Source: Salinicola sp. (GTDB taxonomy: Bacteria > Pseudomonadota > Gammaproteobacteria > Pseudomonadales > Halomonadaceae). Taken from it: DNA of 53,426 nt. The DNA lies in contig NZNW01000015.1 of assembly GCA_002695065.1 (NCBI GenBank), forward strand, positions 1 to 53,426, in the 5' to 3' direction. A program made the position numbers and the translations under genes. The notes under the pieces were generated by a model. That model worked only from the letters and a program-made list of their open reading frames with translations. It was not told the origin of the DNA and ran no database searches. Shown here one piece after another: positions 1-8,950 of this stretch (positions are counted from its first letter, which is position 1; each line of letters begins with the position of its first letter).

Positions 1-729
1 ACGCCGCTCAAGGGCGCGGACGGCCGTGTCTATGCGCTGGCCCAGGGCAACGTCTATGTCGGCGGCGCCGGCGCCCAGGCGGCCGGCAGCAGCGTCTCCG
101 TCAACCACCTGGCGGCGGGACGAATTCCGGGTGGCGGACTGGTCGAGCAGGAGGTGCCGGTGCGCCTGGGCGACGCCAGCGGGACGCTGGACCTGTTCCT
201 CAAGCAGTCCGATTTCGAGAACGCACGCCGCATGGTGGCGGCCATCAACCAGGAGTTCGGCGCGCCGGTGGCGGCCGCGCTCGATGGGCGGACGGTGCAG
301 CTCAAGCTGCCCGCCAACAGCAACGATCGTGTCACCTTCCTGGCCCGGGTGCAGGGTGTCGACGTCACCACCGAGCGCGGCCCGGCCAAGGTGATCGTCA
401 ACGCCCGCACCGGGTCCGTGGTGCTGTCGGATACCGTCACCTTGAACCGCGCTGCGGTGGCCCACGGCAACCTGTCGATCGTCATCGACTCCAATCCGCA
501 GGTCAGCCAGCCCAACGCTCTGGCCGGCGGCGACACGACCGTGGTACCCAATGCCGATATCAGCGTGCAGCAGGAGGGCGGCGCGCTGCAGGTGGTCCAG
601 ACCAGCGCCGACCTGATGGATGTCGTCAATGCGCTGAACGCGCTGGGGGCTTCGCCCCAGGACCTGATGTCGATCCTGCAGGCATTGAAGTCCGCGGGCT
701 CGCTCAACGCCGAACTGGATATCATCTGA
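1..729 (+). CDS. flgI: FlgI, flagellar P-ring protein (3' part only)
   Basis: The gene enters from the left edge of the window, so only the last 242 residues are present; the reading frame is open from base 1. FlgI forms the periplasmic P-ring that bushes the rod in the peptidoglycan layer. Visible FlgI features are the stretch GNVYVGG near the left edge, the VRLGDASG/LDLFLKQSDF region, and the conserved C-terminal half with NARTGSVVLSDTV and SPQDLMSILQALK. The end, SLNAELDII, is typical for the family. Its stop codon overlaps the flgJ start (TGATG), so the two are translationally coupled. The missing N-terminus would hold the Sec signal peptide. Confidence 0.95.
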   Translation, partial: TPLKGADGRVYALAQGNVYVGGAGAQAAGSSVSVNHLAAGRIPGGGLVEQEVPVRLGDASGTLDLFLKQSDFENARRMVAAINQEFGAPVAAALDGRTVQLKLPANSNDRVTFLARVQGVDVTTERGPAKVIVNARTGSVVLSDTVTLNRAAVAHGNLSIVIDSNPQVSQPNALAGGDTTVVPNADISVQQEGGALQVVQTSADLMDVVNALNALGASPQDLMSILQALKSAGSLNAELDII

Positions 730-1811
730 TGACGATGGGCAACGATCTCTCCGGCCAGTTCGCGCTCGACGTCCAGAGCGTGCAGCGGCTCAAGTACAGC
801 GCGGCGAACTCGCCGCAGGGCAGCCTCAAGGAAGCGTCGCGCCAGTTCGAGGCGGTCTTTCTGCAAATGATGCTCAAGAGCATGCGCGATGCCAGCCCCC
901 AGTCCGGTCTGCTGCAGAGCCATCAGATGGACATGATGCGCTCGATGCAGGACCAGCAGTGGGCCCAGCAGTTGGCGGGGAAGGGGCTGGGGCTGGCCGA
1001 TCAGCTCGTGCAGCAGCTGGAGGGAAGCGGCTTGCCCGGGACGATGGCGCTGCCGGCGGCCAGCGGCAAGGAGGACGCCTCGGCCTTGATTGCCGGCATC
1101 CCGCGTGGGACGCCGCGACTGCTGCACGGTGGCCTGCGCACTCCCGGATTCGCGTCGGACGCATCCCGCCATGACATGGCGATCTCTGGAACGCCCGGCA
1201 ACGGCGCGACGGACAACGATGTCGACGTCGCACCTTCGTCGGCACGCGCCGATGGCGACGATCGTCCGGCCCACGTTCGTGCCTTCCTCGAGCAGTTGGC
1301 GGGGCCCGCCCGGCGCGCCGAGCAGGCGTCGGGAGTGCCCGCCGAACTGATCCTCGCCCAGGCGGCGCTCGAGACAGGCTGGGGTCAGCGGGAAATTCCC
1401 ACCGCCAACGGCGGCAACAGCCACAATCTGTTCGGTATCAAGGCCGGGCGGTCATGGCAGGGCGCCACCACGGAAATCACCACCACCGAATACGTGAATG
1501 GCCGGCCGCTCAAGATGGCCGACCGTTTCCGCGTCTACGACTCCTATACGGAGGCATTCGCCGATTACGCCAGCTTGATCGGTGACAACCCCCGTTATCG
1601 GGGCGTGGTGGCGGCGTCGTCGCCCGACCAGGCCGCACGGGCGTTGCAGCAGGGCGGTTACGCCACGGACCCGCGGTATGCCGAGAAGCTTCAGGGGATC
1701 ATGGCGCAGCTGGGCGGATTGGACGCCCTCCCTGACCGCGGGCTGCTGGCCGCCGCCAGCGATGACGACAACCCCTTCGGTCCGGATACGTTACCCTCCG
1801 CGATTTTCTAG
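729..1811 (+). CDS. flgJ: FlgJ, rod-cap protein with peptidoglycan hydrolase domain
   Basis: 360 residues. The N-terminal ~110 residues are the rod-binding/scaffold domain (FEAVFLQMMLKSMRDA, LADQLVQQL). A variable linker rich in small residues follows to about residue 180. The C-terminal half is a glucosaminidase (GH73-type) domain that opens the cell wall for the growing rod. Its conserved AALETGWG places the likely catalytic Glu at residue 215, followed by NLFGIKAG and a YDSYTEAFADYA segment. This is the two-domain form known from Salmonella and E. coli, not the short single-domain form. The ATG overlaps the flgI stop. It ends 146 bp before flgK, a gap that holds a candidate sigma-28 promoter. 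Confidence 0.96.
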   Translation: MTMGNDLSGQFALDVQSVQRLKYSAANSPQGSLKEASRQFEAVFLQMMLKSMRDASPQSGLLQSHQMDMMRSMQDQQWAQQLAGKGLGLADQLVQQLEGSGLPGTMALPAASGKEDASALIAGIPRGTPRLLHGGLRTPGFASDASRHDMAISGTPGNGATDNDVDVAPSSARADGDDRPAHVRAFLEQLAGPARRAEQASGVPAELILAQAALETGWGQREIPTANGGNSHNLFGIKAGRSWQGATTEITTTEYVNGRPLKMADRFRVYDSYTEAFADYASLIGDNPRYRGVVAASSPDQAARALQQGGYATDPRYAEKLQGIMAQLGGLDALPDRGLLAAASDDDNPFGPDTLPSAIF

Positions 1812-1870
1812 TGGCTGTTCGGGAGGCGGTGTGCAGTAACAAAACGTTGCGAAATCACCCCGGCCAAGAT

Positions 1871-1897
1871 TCAAGAAGTGGCGGATACAGCCGATAG
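1871..1897 (+). promoter_or_regulatory. Candidate sigma-28 (FliA) promoter of flgK
   Basis: A -10 element GCCGATAG (1890-1897) matches the sigma-28 consensus GCCGATAA at seven of eight bases. It lies 11 bp after TCAAGAAG (1871-1878), a weaker match to TAAAGTTT. The 11-bp spacing is the one known for FliA promoters. It is the only such pair noticed in the flgJ-flgK gap and lies about 60 bp before the flgK ATG. Hook-filament junction genes are late flagellar genes, which fits. Transcription from here is inferred. Confidence 0.65.
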
Positions 1898-1957
1898 AAA
1901 TCATAACTTTGCACGGATCCGCGCCGGACTCTCGATGGCGTTTCACGGGATAGCGAT

Positions 1958-3586
1958 ATGAGCCTGTTTTCGATTGGTCTCAGTGGGTTGAGCGCGGCAC
2001 AGAACGCGCTGTCCACCACCAGCAACAACATCAGCAACGTCTACACCGATGGCTACAGCCGACAGCTGACGCTACTGGGCCAGAACGCCAGTGGCGGCGG
2101 AGCGGGCTCCGGCGTCAGCGTCGACGGCATCCAGCGCCAGTACAACGGCTATATCAGCTCCCAGCTCAACCAGGTCAACAGTCGGCAGGCGGCACTGGAG
2201 ACCTACCAGAGTCAGGTCAACCAGATCGACGATCTGCTGGCGGACAGCGACTCCGGCCTGACGACGCTGATGCAGGGGTTCTTCTCCAGCGTGGAGGATC
2301 TGACCGGCTCGCCGGCGGATGCGGCGGCTCGGGAGGGCGTGCTGGGTACGTCCCGCAGCATGGCGGCGCAGTTTCGTGCCTATGACAGCTATCTCAGCGA
2401 CATGCGTGAAGGCATCAACGGCCAGATCGGCGACGTGGTCACCCAGGTCAACAATCTCAGCGACCAGATTGCCGATCTCAACAAGCAGGTGACGCTGGCG
2501 CGCGCCCGCAGCGGCGAAGAGCCCAACGCCCTGCTCGATCAGCGCGACAAGCTGGTCAGCGACCTGGGCGATCTGGTCGACGTCAACGTTCAGGTGCAGG
2601 ACGGATCCACTTATCAGGTATCGCTCTCCAACGGCATGCCGCTGGTCGCCGGCAACAAGTCCTTCGATCTGGTGGCGGTGAAGAGCAGCGAAGACCCTTC
2701 CTCCGTCACCATCGCGTATGAAGATGGCGCCGGAGCGCGCTCTCCGCTCAAGGAATCCGTGATCAAGGGGGGCGAACTGGGCGGGCTGCTGAGCTTCCGC
2801 AGTGAAACCCTCGATAGCACGCAGAACCAGCTCGGCCAGTTGGCGGTGACGCTGGCGCAGAGCTTCAATGCCCAGCACGAGGCCGGCGTGGATCTAGACG
2901 GCAATGCCGGCGAAGCGTTCTTCGCCATCGGCAGCCCGACCGTCGTCAGCGATGCCACCAATGCGGGCAGTGGAGCCCTGGCTGCCGAGTACGGCGATGT
3001 CGGCGAGCTGACGGCGGACGATTATCGACTCACCTACCAGGCTGACGGCAGCTACTCGGTGGAGAATCTCGGCAGTGGCAAGACCAGCTCGGTATCGCTG
3101 GCGGCGGATGGCACGTTATCCGTCGGCGGCGTGACCCTGACGCCGAGCGGCACGCCGGCAGAAGGCGACGTCTTCATGCTGCAGCCGACGCGTAACGCTG
3201 CCGCGGCGTTCGATGTCGCGGTGAGCGATACCGACAAGATCGCCGCCGCGGATGCCGACAGCGGCGGCAGCGGCGATAACCGAAATGCGTTGGCGCTGCT
3301 GGACCTGCAAAACCAGAGGCTGGTCGGGGGAAGCAAGACCTTCAGTGGCGGGTACGCCTCGCTGGTCAGCGATGTCGGTAATCGGGCCGCGATCACCCAG
3401 GCCAATCTCACCACGCAAACGGGGTTGAGCGACCAGCTCTTCGCCTACCAGCAGGCCGACTCCGGCGTGAACCTGGATGAGGAGTACGCCAACCTGCTGC
3501 AGTACCAGCAGTACTACTCGGCGAACGCCAAGATCATCGAGGCGGGCTCGACCATCCTGGATACGATCCTGGGGCTGCGTGCCTGA
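1958..3586 (+). CDS. flgK: FlgK, hook-filament junction protein 1 (HAP1)
   Basis: 542 residues, close to the ~547 of E. coli. FlgK is exported through the flagellar type III apparatus and sits between hook and filament. The N-terminus (FSIGLSGLSAAQNALSTTSNNISNV) carries the heptad-rich flagellar rod/hook/filament motif. The C-terminus (EEYANLLQYQQYYSANAKIIEAG) is the matching coiled-coil partner that completes the D0 domain. The middle, about residues 200-440, is the variable surface part. No signal peptide is present, as expected for a type III substrate. The start has GGGA about ten bases upstream, and a candidate sigma-28 promoter precedes it. Confidence 0.96.
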   Translation: MSLFSIGLSGLSAAQNALSTTSNNISNVYTDGYSRQLTLLGQNASGGGAGSGVSVDGIQRQYNGYISSQLNQVNSRQAALETYQSQVNQIDDLLADSDSGLTTLMQGFFSSVEDLTGSPADAAAREGVLGTSRSMAAQFRAYDSYLSDMREGINGQIGDVVTQVNNLSDQIADLNKQVTLARARSGEEPNALLDQRDKLVSDLGDLVDVNVQVQDGSTYQVSLSNGMPLVAGNKSFDLVAVKSSEDPSSVTIAYEDGAGARSPLKESVIKGGELGGLLSFRSETLDSTQNQLGQLAVTLAQSFNAQHEAGVDLDGNAGEAFFAIGSPTVVSDATNAGSGALAAEYGDVGELTADDYRLTYQADGSYSVENLGSGKTSSVSLAADGTLSVGGVTLTPSGTPAEGDVFMLQPTRNAAAAFDVAVSDTDKIAAADADSGGSGDNRNALALLDLQNQRLVGGSKTFSGGYASLVSDVGNRAAITQANLTTQTGLSDQLFAYQQADSGVNLDEEYANLLQYQQYYSANAKIIEAGSTILDTILGLRA

Positions 3587-3635
3587 GCCAGCGACGAGCC
3601 GGTAGCATAGCTCGCGTCGTTATTGAATAATCATT

Positions 3636-3660
3636 GAGTGCGCCGAGTCGAGGCGCACTC
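3636..3660 (+). promoter_or_regulatory. Hairpin in the flgK-flgL leader
   Basis: A perfect 9-bp inverted repeat, GAGTGCGCC / GGCGCACTC, with a 7-base loop. It ends 13 bases before the flgL GTG start and directly abuts its ribosome-binding site (GAGGAGAG, 3662-3669). No T-run follows, so it is not an ordinary terminator. It may stabilise the flgL 5' end or tune its translation; that is inference. Confidence 0.5.
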
Positions 3661-3673
3661 CGAGGAGAGAGCC

Positions 3674-4885
3674 GTGCGTGTCAGCACCGTGATGATGTTC
3701 GAGCGCAGTGTCAGCTCGATGAACCGCCAGCAGAGCGCCTTCATGCAGGTGGGCGAACAGATCGCCTCCGGCAAGCGTGTGGTGCGTCCCTCCGACGACC
3801 CCCAGGCCGCCTCGCGCGCGGTCGGCGTGTCGCAGTCGCTGGCGTCCAACGCCCAGCAGAGCGACAGCCGGATCACGGCGCGCAACTCGCTGAGCCAGGA
3901 GGAGAGCGTCCTCAACAGCGTCTCCGACTCGCTTACCCGTGCCAAGGAGCTCATGATCCAGGCCGGCAACGGTACCCTGAGCGACGCGGATCGCCAGTCG
4001 ATGGGGACGGAGCTGCGCGGCGTCTACGAAGCGCTTCTCGGCCAGGCCAACTCGGCCGACGGTAACGGCAGCTATCTGTTCGGCGGTTACCAGGACGGTG
4101 CCGAGCCCTTCGTCAAGGACGCTGCCGGCGCGGTGCAGTACGCCGGCTCCGATCAGGTTCGCCAGCAGAAAGTGGACTCCTCGCGCCTGATGGAAGTGGG
4201 CAATACCGGTCGTGACGTGTTCCAGACCGTGGCGGGAGGCGCCGGCTACGTCGCCAGGGCCGGCGCCGACAATGCCGGCACGTTGACGTTCACCGGCCCG
4301 CAAGTCGTCGATACCACGGCCTCGGGGTATGGGGACGACTACGCCATCTCGTTCGCCGCGAACGGGGATGGTACTTTCGACTACACCATCAGCGGGCCGG
4401 ATGGCGATACCACCGGCAATTACGACGGCACCAGCGCCACCCTGGAGTTCGGCGGGGTGCGCCTCACCCTGGAGGGCACGCCGGAAGATGGCGATGCGCT
4501 GGACGTCGGCACCGCCAGGAACATGAATCCGGATGTATTCGCCACGCTGGAGAACATGCTCTCGGCGCTGGAGAACCCGCTCGATTCCGACGCCGACAAG
4601 GCGGCCTTCGCCAATACGCTGTCGACTTCCAGCCGGGAGATGGACAACGCGCTGGATAACGTGCTGACCGTTCGGGCTTCCGTCGGTGCTCGCCTCAACG
4701 AGCTGGATACCCTCGACACCGTGGGCAGCGATCGCAAGATCAGCTACACCCAGACCCAGAGCGACCTGATCGATCTCGACTACACCACCGCGATCTCCGA
4801 TTACGTGCTGCGCCAGGTGGGTCTGCAGGCGGCGCAGAAGGCCTTCGTCGATCTGCAGGGAACGTCGTTGTTCGAGATGATGTGA
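3674..4885 (+). CDS. flgL: FlgL, hook-filament junction protein 3 (HAP3)
   Basis: 403 residues from a GTG start. I chose 3674 because a good GAGGAGAG site lies just upstream and the product then begins MRVSTVMMFERSVSSM, the usual FlgL start. An in-frame GTG 36 bases further up lies inside a hairpin and adds no conserved sequence. The flagellin-like N-terminal helix (EQIASGKRVVRPSDDPQAASRAV) and the C-terminal helix (DLIDLDYTTAISDYVLRQVGLQAAQKAFVDL, abridged) form the D0 coiled coil. The middle is variable. It caps the hook-filament junction and is exported by the flagellar type III system. It ends the + strand flagellar run and converges with fliR. Confidence 0.96.
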   Translation: MRVSTVMMFERSVSSMNRQQSAFMQVGEQIASGKRVVRPSDDPQAASRAVGVSQSLASNAQQSDSRITARNSLSQEESVLNSVSDSLTRAKELMIQAGNGTLSDADRQSMGTELRGVYEALLGQANSADGNGSYLFGGYQDGAEPFVKDAAGAVQYAGSDQVRQQKVDSSRLMEVGNTGRDVFQTVAGGAGYVARAGADNAGTLTFTGPQVVDTTASGYGDDYAISFAANGDGTFDYTISGPDGDTTGNYDGTSATLEFGGVRLTLEGTPEDGDALDVGTARNMNPDVFATLENMLSALENPLDSDADKAAFANTLSTSSREMDNALDNVLTVRASVGARLNELDTLDTVGSDRKISYTQTQSDLIDLDYTTAISDYVLRQVGLQAAQKAFVDLQGTSLFEMM

Positions 4886-4954
4886 CCGCACTGGTGCTCC
4901 GGCGGGCAGCCGGATAGCGGTCGAAGGCGGGCGCGGCGGGACGACGGCACGAAG

Positions 4955-4981
4955 AAGGGCGCATCCAGATGGTGCGCCCTT
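4955..4981. terminator. Likely bidirectional terminator between flgL and fliR
   Basis: Inverted repeat AAGGGCGCA (4955-4963) / TGCGCCCTT (4973-4981) in the gap between two converging operons. The + strand run after it is only moderately T-rich (GTCGTTGGTGTCGT) and the - strand gives CTTCTTCGT. Position and symmetry suggest it serves both flgL and fliR. Confidence 0.6.
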
Positions 4982-5054
4982 GTCGTTGGTGTCGTCCGAC
5001 GATGGCATCGTGCCCGTGGAAGAGGTGGCTTTCGGGCCGACCCCGTCGCTCGTC

Positions 5055-5846
5055 TCAGGGAGCGCCACCCATCTGTTCGATCATGCCTTGCATGAAGCGC
5101 AACTGCTGAGTGAACAGATCGTTCCAGAACCCGCCCAGATCCGGCATGAGTGCGGTGATGAGCACCAGGCCGGCGGTCAGCGTCATCGGGAAACCCACCG
5201 AAAAGACCGACAGCTGCGGAGAGGCCCGGTTGAGAATGCCCAGAGACAGGTTGATCAGCAGCAGCGCGGTGACGATGGGGATGGCCATCAGCAGGCCCGA
5301 GGAGAATATGGTGCCTCCCCAGCGGGCCAGCGTCTCGGCAAAGCTGGCGTCGATCGAGGTGGCGCCGATGGGCAGCTCCTCGAAGGTCCAGGCGAGGATT
5401 TCGATGGTGATCAAGTGCCCGTTCATCGCCAGGAACATCAGTAGCGTCAGCAACTCCAGCATGCGCGACAACACCATGGTGTTGGTTCCGGCATCCGGCT
5501 GATAGAAAGTCGCAAACGCGAGGCCCATCTGCATGCTGATGAATTCGCCGGCGGTCTGCACCACGGCGATCATGATTCGCAGCACCAGCCCCATGGCGAC
5601 GCCGATCAGGATCTGCTGCAGCATGATGCCGAAGCTTTCCAGCGAGAAGAGAGGAATCGCCGGCATCGGTGGTAAGGAAGGGGCGATGGCGATGGCGATG
5701 CCGGCGCCGAACAGCGCCTTGACCGGTGTCGGTACGCTGGGCAGGCTCCACAGCGGCGAGGCCATGAAGAAAGCGAGAATGCGAACGGTGGGCCAGAAGA
5801 ACAGCTGCAGCCAGCCCAGCCATTGGTCTGAGGTGATGTCGATCAT
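5055..5846 (-). CDS. fliR: FliR, flagellar export gate protein
   Basis: 263 residues, the usual length for FliR, with about six hydrophobic membrane segments. It forms the core of the flagellar type III export gate with FliP and FliQ in the inner membrane. Recognisable family stretches are RILAFFMASPLW near the N-terminus, AGEFISMQMGLAFATFYQP in the middle and the C-terminal part beginning SVFSVGFPMTLTAGL. It is the last gene of the fliF-fliR set on this strand, 16 bp after fliQ, and is followed by a likely terminator shared with flgL. Confidence 0.95.
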   Translation of the reverse strand: MIDITSDQWLGWLQLFFWPTVRILAFFMASPLWSLPSVPTPVKALFGAGIAIAIAPSLPPMPAIPLFSLESFGIMLQQILIGVAMGLVLRIMIAVVQTAGEFISMQMGLAFATFYQPDAGTNTMVLSRMLELLTLLMFLAMNGHLITIEILAWTFEELPIGATSIDASFAETLARWGGTIFSSGLLMAIPIVTALLLINLSLGILNRASPQLSVFSVGFPMTLTAGLVLITALMPDLGGFWNDLFTQQLRFMQGMIEQMGGAP

Positions 5847-5862
5847 CGCCGGCGACGGGGCC

Positions 5863-6132
5863 TCAACTGACCATCTGGGGAATGTTCTGCAGCAGTTCCC
5901 GGGTGAAGTTGACCAGCAACTGGATGATCCAGGCGCCGGAGACGATCAGCATGGCGAAGACGCCGAGGATCTTGGGGATGAAGGAGAGGGTCATCTCGTT
6001 GATCTGCGTCGCGGCCTGAAACAGGCTCACCAGCAGGCCGATCAGCAGCGCGGTCAACAGCAGCGGCGCGGCCATCATCAAGGTCACCTTCATGCCCTGA
6101 TAGGCAAGGCTCATTACCATCTCGGGAGACAT
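5863..6132 (-). CDS. fliQ: FliQ, flagellar export gate protein
   Basis: 89 residues with two hydrophobic hairpin helices, the standard FliQ size. The conserved LLISLFQAATQINE-type motif reads here as LVSLFQAATQINEMTLSFIPK. Four or so copies wind around the FliP-FliR core of the export gate. The start MSPEMVMSLAYQGMK is typical. It lies between fliP and fliR. Confidence 0.95.
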   Translation of the reverse strand: MSPEMVMSLAYQGMKVTLMMAAPLLLTALLIGLLVSLFQAATQINEMTLSFIPKILGVFAMLIVSGAWIIQLLVNFTRELLQNIPQMVS

Positions 6133-6142
6133 TGCTCACCTC

Positions 6143-6156
6143 CGTACGGTCGTACG
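6143..6156. repeat. CGTACG-GT-CGTACG in the fliP-fliQ gap
   Basis: Two copies of the self-complementary hexamer CGTACG separated by GT lie in the 56-bp gap between fliP and fliQ, just upstream of the fliQ start. The pair is both a direct and an inverted repeat. It may be chance or a small operator or hairpin; no function is assigned. Confidence 0.5.
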
Positions 6157-6188
6157 ACGCTCCATGACGACGCGATTCATGTCAGGAG

Positions 6189-6959
6189 TCATGAAAAATA
6201 GAAGCTCTGGGTCAGCGAACCGATCAGGAGTTGCCAGCCGTCGACCAGCACGAACAGCATCAGCTTGAACGGCAGCGAGATCGTGGCGGGCGGCACCATC
6301 ATCATCCCCAGCGCCATCAGCACGCTGGCCACGACGAGGTCGATGATCAGGAACGGGATGAAGATCGTGAAGCCGATCTGGAACGCCGTCTTCAGTTCGC
6401 TGGTGACGTACGCCGGCACCAGTATCCGCATCGGCACGTCTTCCGGACCCTGCATCTCGCCGATATCGGCGATACGGGCGAACATCGCCAGGTCGGCCTC
6501 CCGGGTCTGCGCGAACATGAACTCGCGGAAAGGCTGGCTACCCCGGTCCAGCGCCTCCTCCAGTGAAATCTGCTCGGCCGAGAACGGCTGCCAGGCCTCG
6601 TCGTAGACACGATCCAGCACCGGTGACATGACGAAGAAGGTGAGAAACAGCGCGAGCCCCAGCAGGACCTGGGTCGGCGGCGCCGATGGCGTGCTCATGG
6701 CCGTGCGCAGCAGCCCGAGGACGATGATGATTCGCGTGAAGCAGGTCATCATCAACAGCATCGCCGGCAGGAAGGCGAGCGACGACAAGAACAGCAAAGT
6801 CTGCAGGCTCAACGACCAGCGCTGGCCGCCATCGGGCAGCGGCTCGCTGATGATGCCGGGCAGGGCCTGGGCCACCGCCCAATGGCTGGCCGTCATCGTC
6901 AGCAGGGCCACCAGCAAAGCGACGACGTGGCGCGGCCTGGGTCGGAGTGCAATCGCCAC
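6189..6959 (-). CDS. fliP: FliP, flagellar export gate protein
   Basis: 256 residues. FliP forms the pentameric core of the export gate in the inner membrane. It begins with a cleavable signal peptide-like segment ([22 protein letters not shown]), as known for FliP. The FliP signatures [15 protein letters not shown] and [22 protein letters not shown] are clear, and the end is GSLTQSFYF. The start is a GTG that shares a base with the fliO stop (TAGTG), showing tight coupling. A later ATG would remove the signal segment, so GTG is preferred. Confidence 0.95.
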   Translation of the reverse strand: MAIALRPRPRHVVALLVALLTMTASHWAVAQALPGIISEPLPDGGQRWSLSLQTLLFLSSLAFLPAMLLMMTCFTRIIIVLGLLRTAMSTPSAPPTQVLLGLALFLTFFVMSPVLDRVYDEAWQPFSAEQISLEEALDRGSQPFREFMFAQTREADLAMFARIADIGEMQGPEDVPMRILVPAYVTSELKTAFQIGFTIFIPFLIIDLVVASVLMALGMMMVPPATISLPFKLMLFVLVDGWQLLIGSLTQSFYFS

Positions 6960-7387
6960 TAGCTGCGGTCCCGCCCGTTCTGTCGACCCCGGGCCGCGCC
7001 ACGCGCGTTCTGCTTCAGCGCCTGTGCAAAGCGGCTGGCGAAGGAACCGGCGAGCGGGGGCCCCGGAGGCGCCGCGTCGGGTGTCGCCGGTGGCTCGAGC
7101 GTGTCCAGTCGGGTCCCCTGTCCGCCACCGACACCCAGCACCAGCCAGCGATCCGCGACTTCGACGATCACCACGCGTTCGCGCTGTCCCACCGGCGTGC
7201 TGGCGACGACGCGAAGATGTTGCGTGCCTGCTCGCCGATTGGGTCCGATGCGCTTGAGCAGCCAGGCGCAGGCCAGGATGATCGCGACGACCACGAGCAG
7301 GGAGGCCGCGGTCTTGCCCATCATCAGCAGACCGATGCTGTCGCCGCCGCCGGCCTGGGAGGCCTGCCGTAGGGTATCTTCGTTCAT
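6959..7387 (-). CDS. fliO: FliO, flagellar export apparatus assembly protein
   Basis: 142 residues with one transmembrane helix ([19 protein letters not shown]) near residues 29-47, then the FliO cytoplasmic motif [20 protein letters not shown] and WLVLGV. FliO is poorly conserved and helps FliP oligomerise during export gate assembly. The C-terminal third is low-complexity, rich in Pro, Ala, Arg and Gln. The ATG overlaps the fliN stop by four bases (ATGA). Confidence 0.9.
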   Translation of the reverse strand: MNEDTLRQASQAGGGDSIGLLMMGKTAASLLVVVAIILACAWLLKRIGPNRRAGTQHLRVVASTPVGQRERVVIVEVADRWLVLGVGGGQGTRLDTLEPPATPDAAPPGPPLAGSFASRFAQALKQNARGAARGRQNGRDRS

Positions 7388-7932
7388 CGGTTCAATTTCT
7401 GGACGCGCTCTGACGGCGTGATGATTTCAGTGATACGAATGCCGTATTTGTCATCCACGACCACTACCTCGCCCTGGGCGATGAGGTAGCCGTTGATCAG
7501 GATGTCCATGGGCTCGCCGGCGAGGCCGTCCAGCTCCACCACCGAGCCCTGGGCGAGCTCCAGCAGCTGCTTGATGGTGATGCGCGTTCTGCCCAGCTCC
7601 ACCGACAGCTTGACCGGAATGTCCATGACCACGCCCAGGTCGCGGGGCTGGCGAGTGTCGTTCTCCCCCTGGTCGAAGGATTGGAACACCCCGTGATCCG
7701 AACTCGGCGCCGCGGCTTTCGCTTTCGCGTCGACATCGGGCGCCTGGGCGGATTCCGTCTCGTCGGCCCGTGTCTCGACGGTCTGTGTCTCGACGGATCC
7801 GGCCTCGTCGGTCTCGGGCTCCACGCCCTGTTCCGCCATCGCCGCGGCCCACAGGTCCTCGGCTTCCTGCTGGCTGTCTTCAGCCGCCTCGGAGGATCCC
7901 TTCTGGGATCCCGGTTTTTGATCGTCACTCAT
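7384..7932 (-). CDS. fliN: FliN, flagellar motor switch protein with long acidic N-terminus
   Basis: 182 residues. The C-terminal ~80 residues are the SpoA/FliN domain that builds the bottom of the C ring ([32 protein letters not shown], abridged; then [23 protein letters not shown] and [15 protein letters not shown]). The first ~95 residues are acidic and low in complexity, rich in Glu, Asp, Thr and Gln (for example [19 protein letters not shown]), so the protein is longer than the ~137 residues of E. coli FliN. The start overlaps the fliM stop by 8 bp. FliN also docks FliH during export. Confidence 0.95.
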   Translation of the reverse strand: MSDDQKPGSQKGSSEAAEDSQQEAEDLWAAAMAEQGVEPETDEAGSVETQTVETRADETESAQAPDVDAKAKAAAPSSDHGVFQSFDQGENDTRQPRDLGVVMDIPVKLSVELGRTRITIKQLLELAQGSVVELDGLAGEPMDILINGYLIAQGEVVVVDDKYGIRITEIITPSERVQKLNR

Positions 7933-8932
7933 TGTCGAAGTCCTTCATGGCGGAGTACGTACCATGGTCGATGAGATGTTTCACCCGCAGCGCGCGCTGG
8001 CCTTGCCGGCTCCCGTACTCGCAGGTCATGACCGGCACGCCGTCGACTCGCACGTCGATGGCTTTGGGAAGTTCGATGGGAAGAACGTCCCCGACCTCCA
8101 GCGACAGCACATCGCCGATGGTCGAGGGGATCTTGACGAAATCGGCGATCAGTTCGACCTGGGTCTGCTTGATTTCGCCGGCCATGCGCGACTCCCACTG
8201 GGTGTCGTCGCTGTCGAGCGCACCGATCGGACTGGAGAGAATGTCCCGGATCGGTTCGATCATCGAAAACGGTATGCAGATGTTGAAGTCGCTGGCCAGA
8301 TTGCCGACTTCGAGATGAAAGGTGCTGTTGACGACGATCTCGTTCGGCGAATTGGTGATGTTGGCAAAGCGGACCTGCATCTCCGAGCGCATGTAGTCGA
8401 TCTCCAGGGGGTAGATCGATTTCCAGGCGTCGCTGTAGCCCTCCAGCGCCAACGACATCAGGCGCTGGATGATGCGCTGCTCGGTGGCGGTGAACTCGCG
8501 GCCGTCGGATTTGGTCAGAAACCGTCCGTCGCCGCCGAACAGGTTGTCCACCACCATGAACACCAGCCCCGGGGGAAACACCAGCAGTGCCGTACCCTTG
8601 AGTGGCTTGAGGCTGATCAGGTTGAGGTTGGTCGGCACCGGCAGGTTGCGCGCGAACTCGCTGTAGCTCTGGTAGCGCACGCCGGATACCGTGATATCGG
8701 CACTGCGCCGGATCAGGTTGAACAGCGCAACCCGAAACAGACGCGCGAAGCGTTCGTTGATGATGTCCAGCGCCTGCAGGCGTTCGCGAACGACCCGGTG
8801 CTGATTTGCCGGATCGAACGGGCGGGTGCGACGTCCGCCTTTCGGTTCGTCGGCGGGTTTGTCGTCATCGCCGCTGACGCCGTTGAGGAGGGCATCGATC
8901 TCTTCCTGCGATAACAGGTCGTCTTGGGACAT
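7925..8932 (-). CDS. fliM: FliM, flagellar motor switch protein
   Basis: 335 residues, the usual length. The N-terminus has the CheY-P binding motif LSQEEIDALLNG at residues 7-18. The middle domain has the FliM GGXG-type segment LFGGDGRFLTKSDGREFT, and the C-terminal SpoA-like domain (GDVLPIELPKAIDVRVDGVPV) pairs with FliN. FliM links the chemotaxis response regulator to FliG and thereby sets rotation direction. It sits 18 bp after fliL and overlaps fliN by 8 bp. Confidence 0.96.
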   Translation of the reverse strand: MSQDDLLSQEEIDALLNGVSGDDDKPADEPKGGRRTRPFDPANQHRVVRERLQALDIINERFARLFRVALFNLIRRSADITVSGVRYQSYSEFARNLPVPTNLNLISLKPLKGTALLVFPPGLVFMVVDNLFGGDGRFLTKSDGREFTATEQRIIQRLMSLALEGYSDAWKSIYPLEIDYMRSEMQVRFANITNSPNEIVVNSTFHLEVGNLASDFNICIPFSMIEPIRDILSSPIGALDSDDTQWESRMAGEIKQTQVELIADFVKIPSTIGDVLSLEVGDVLPIELPKAIDVRVDGVPVMTCEYGSRQGQRALRVKHLIDHGTYSAMKDFDNE

Positions 8933-8950
8933 GGTTGGCCTGGCGTCCGC

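Noticed and set aside
54-1424. Long open frame on the - strand across flgI-flgJ
   Set aside because: Antisense to two recognised flagellar genes; open only because of GC-rich codon use.
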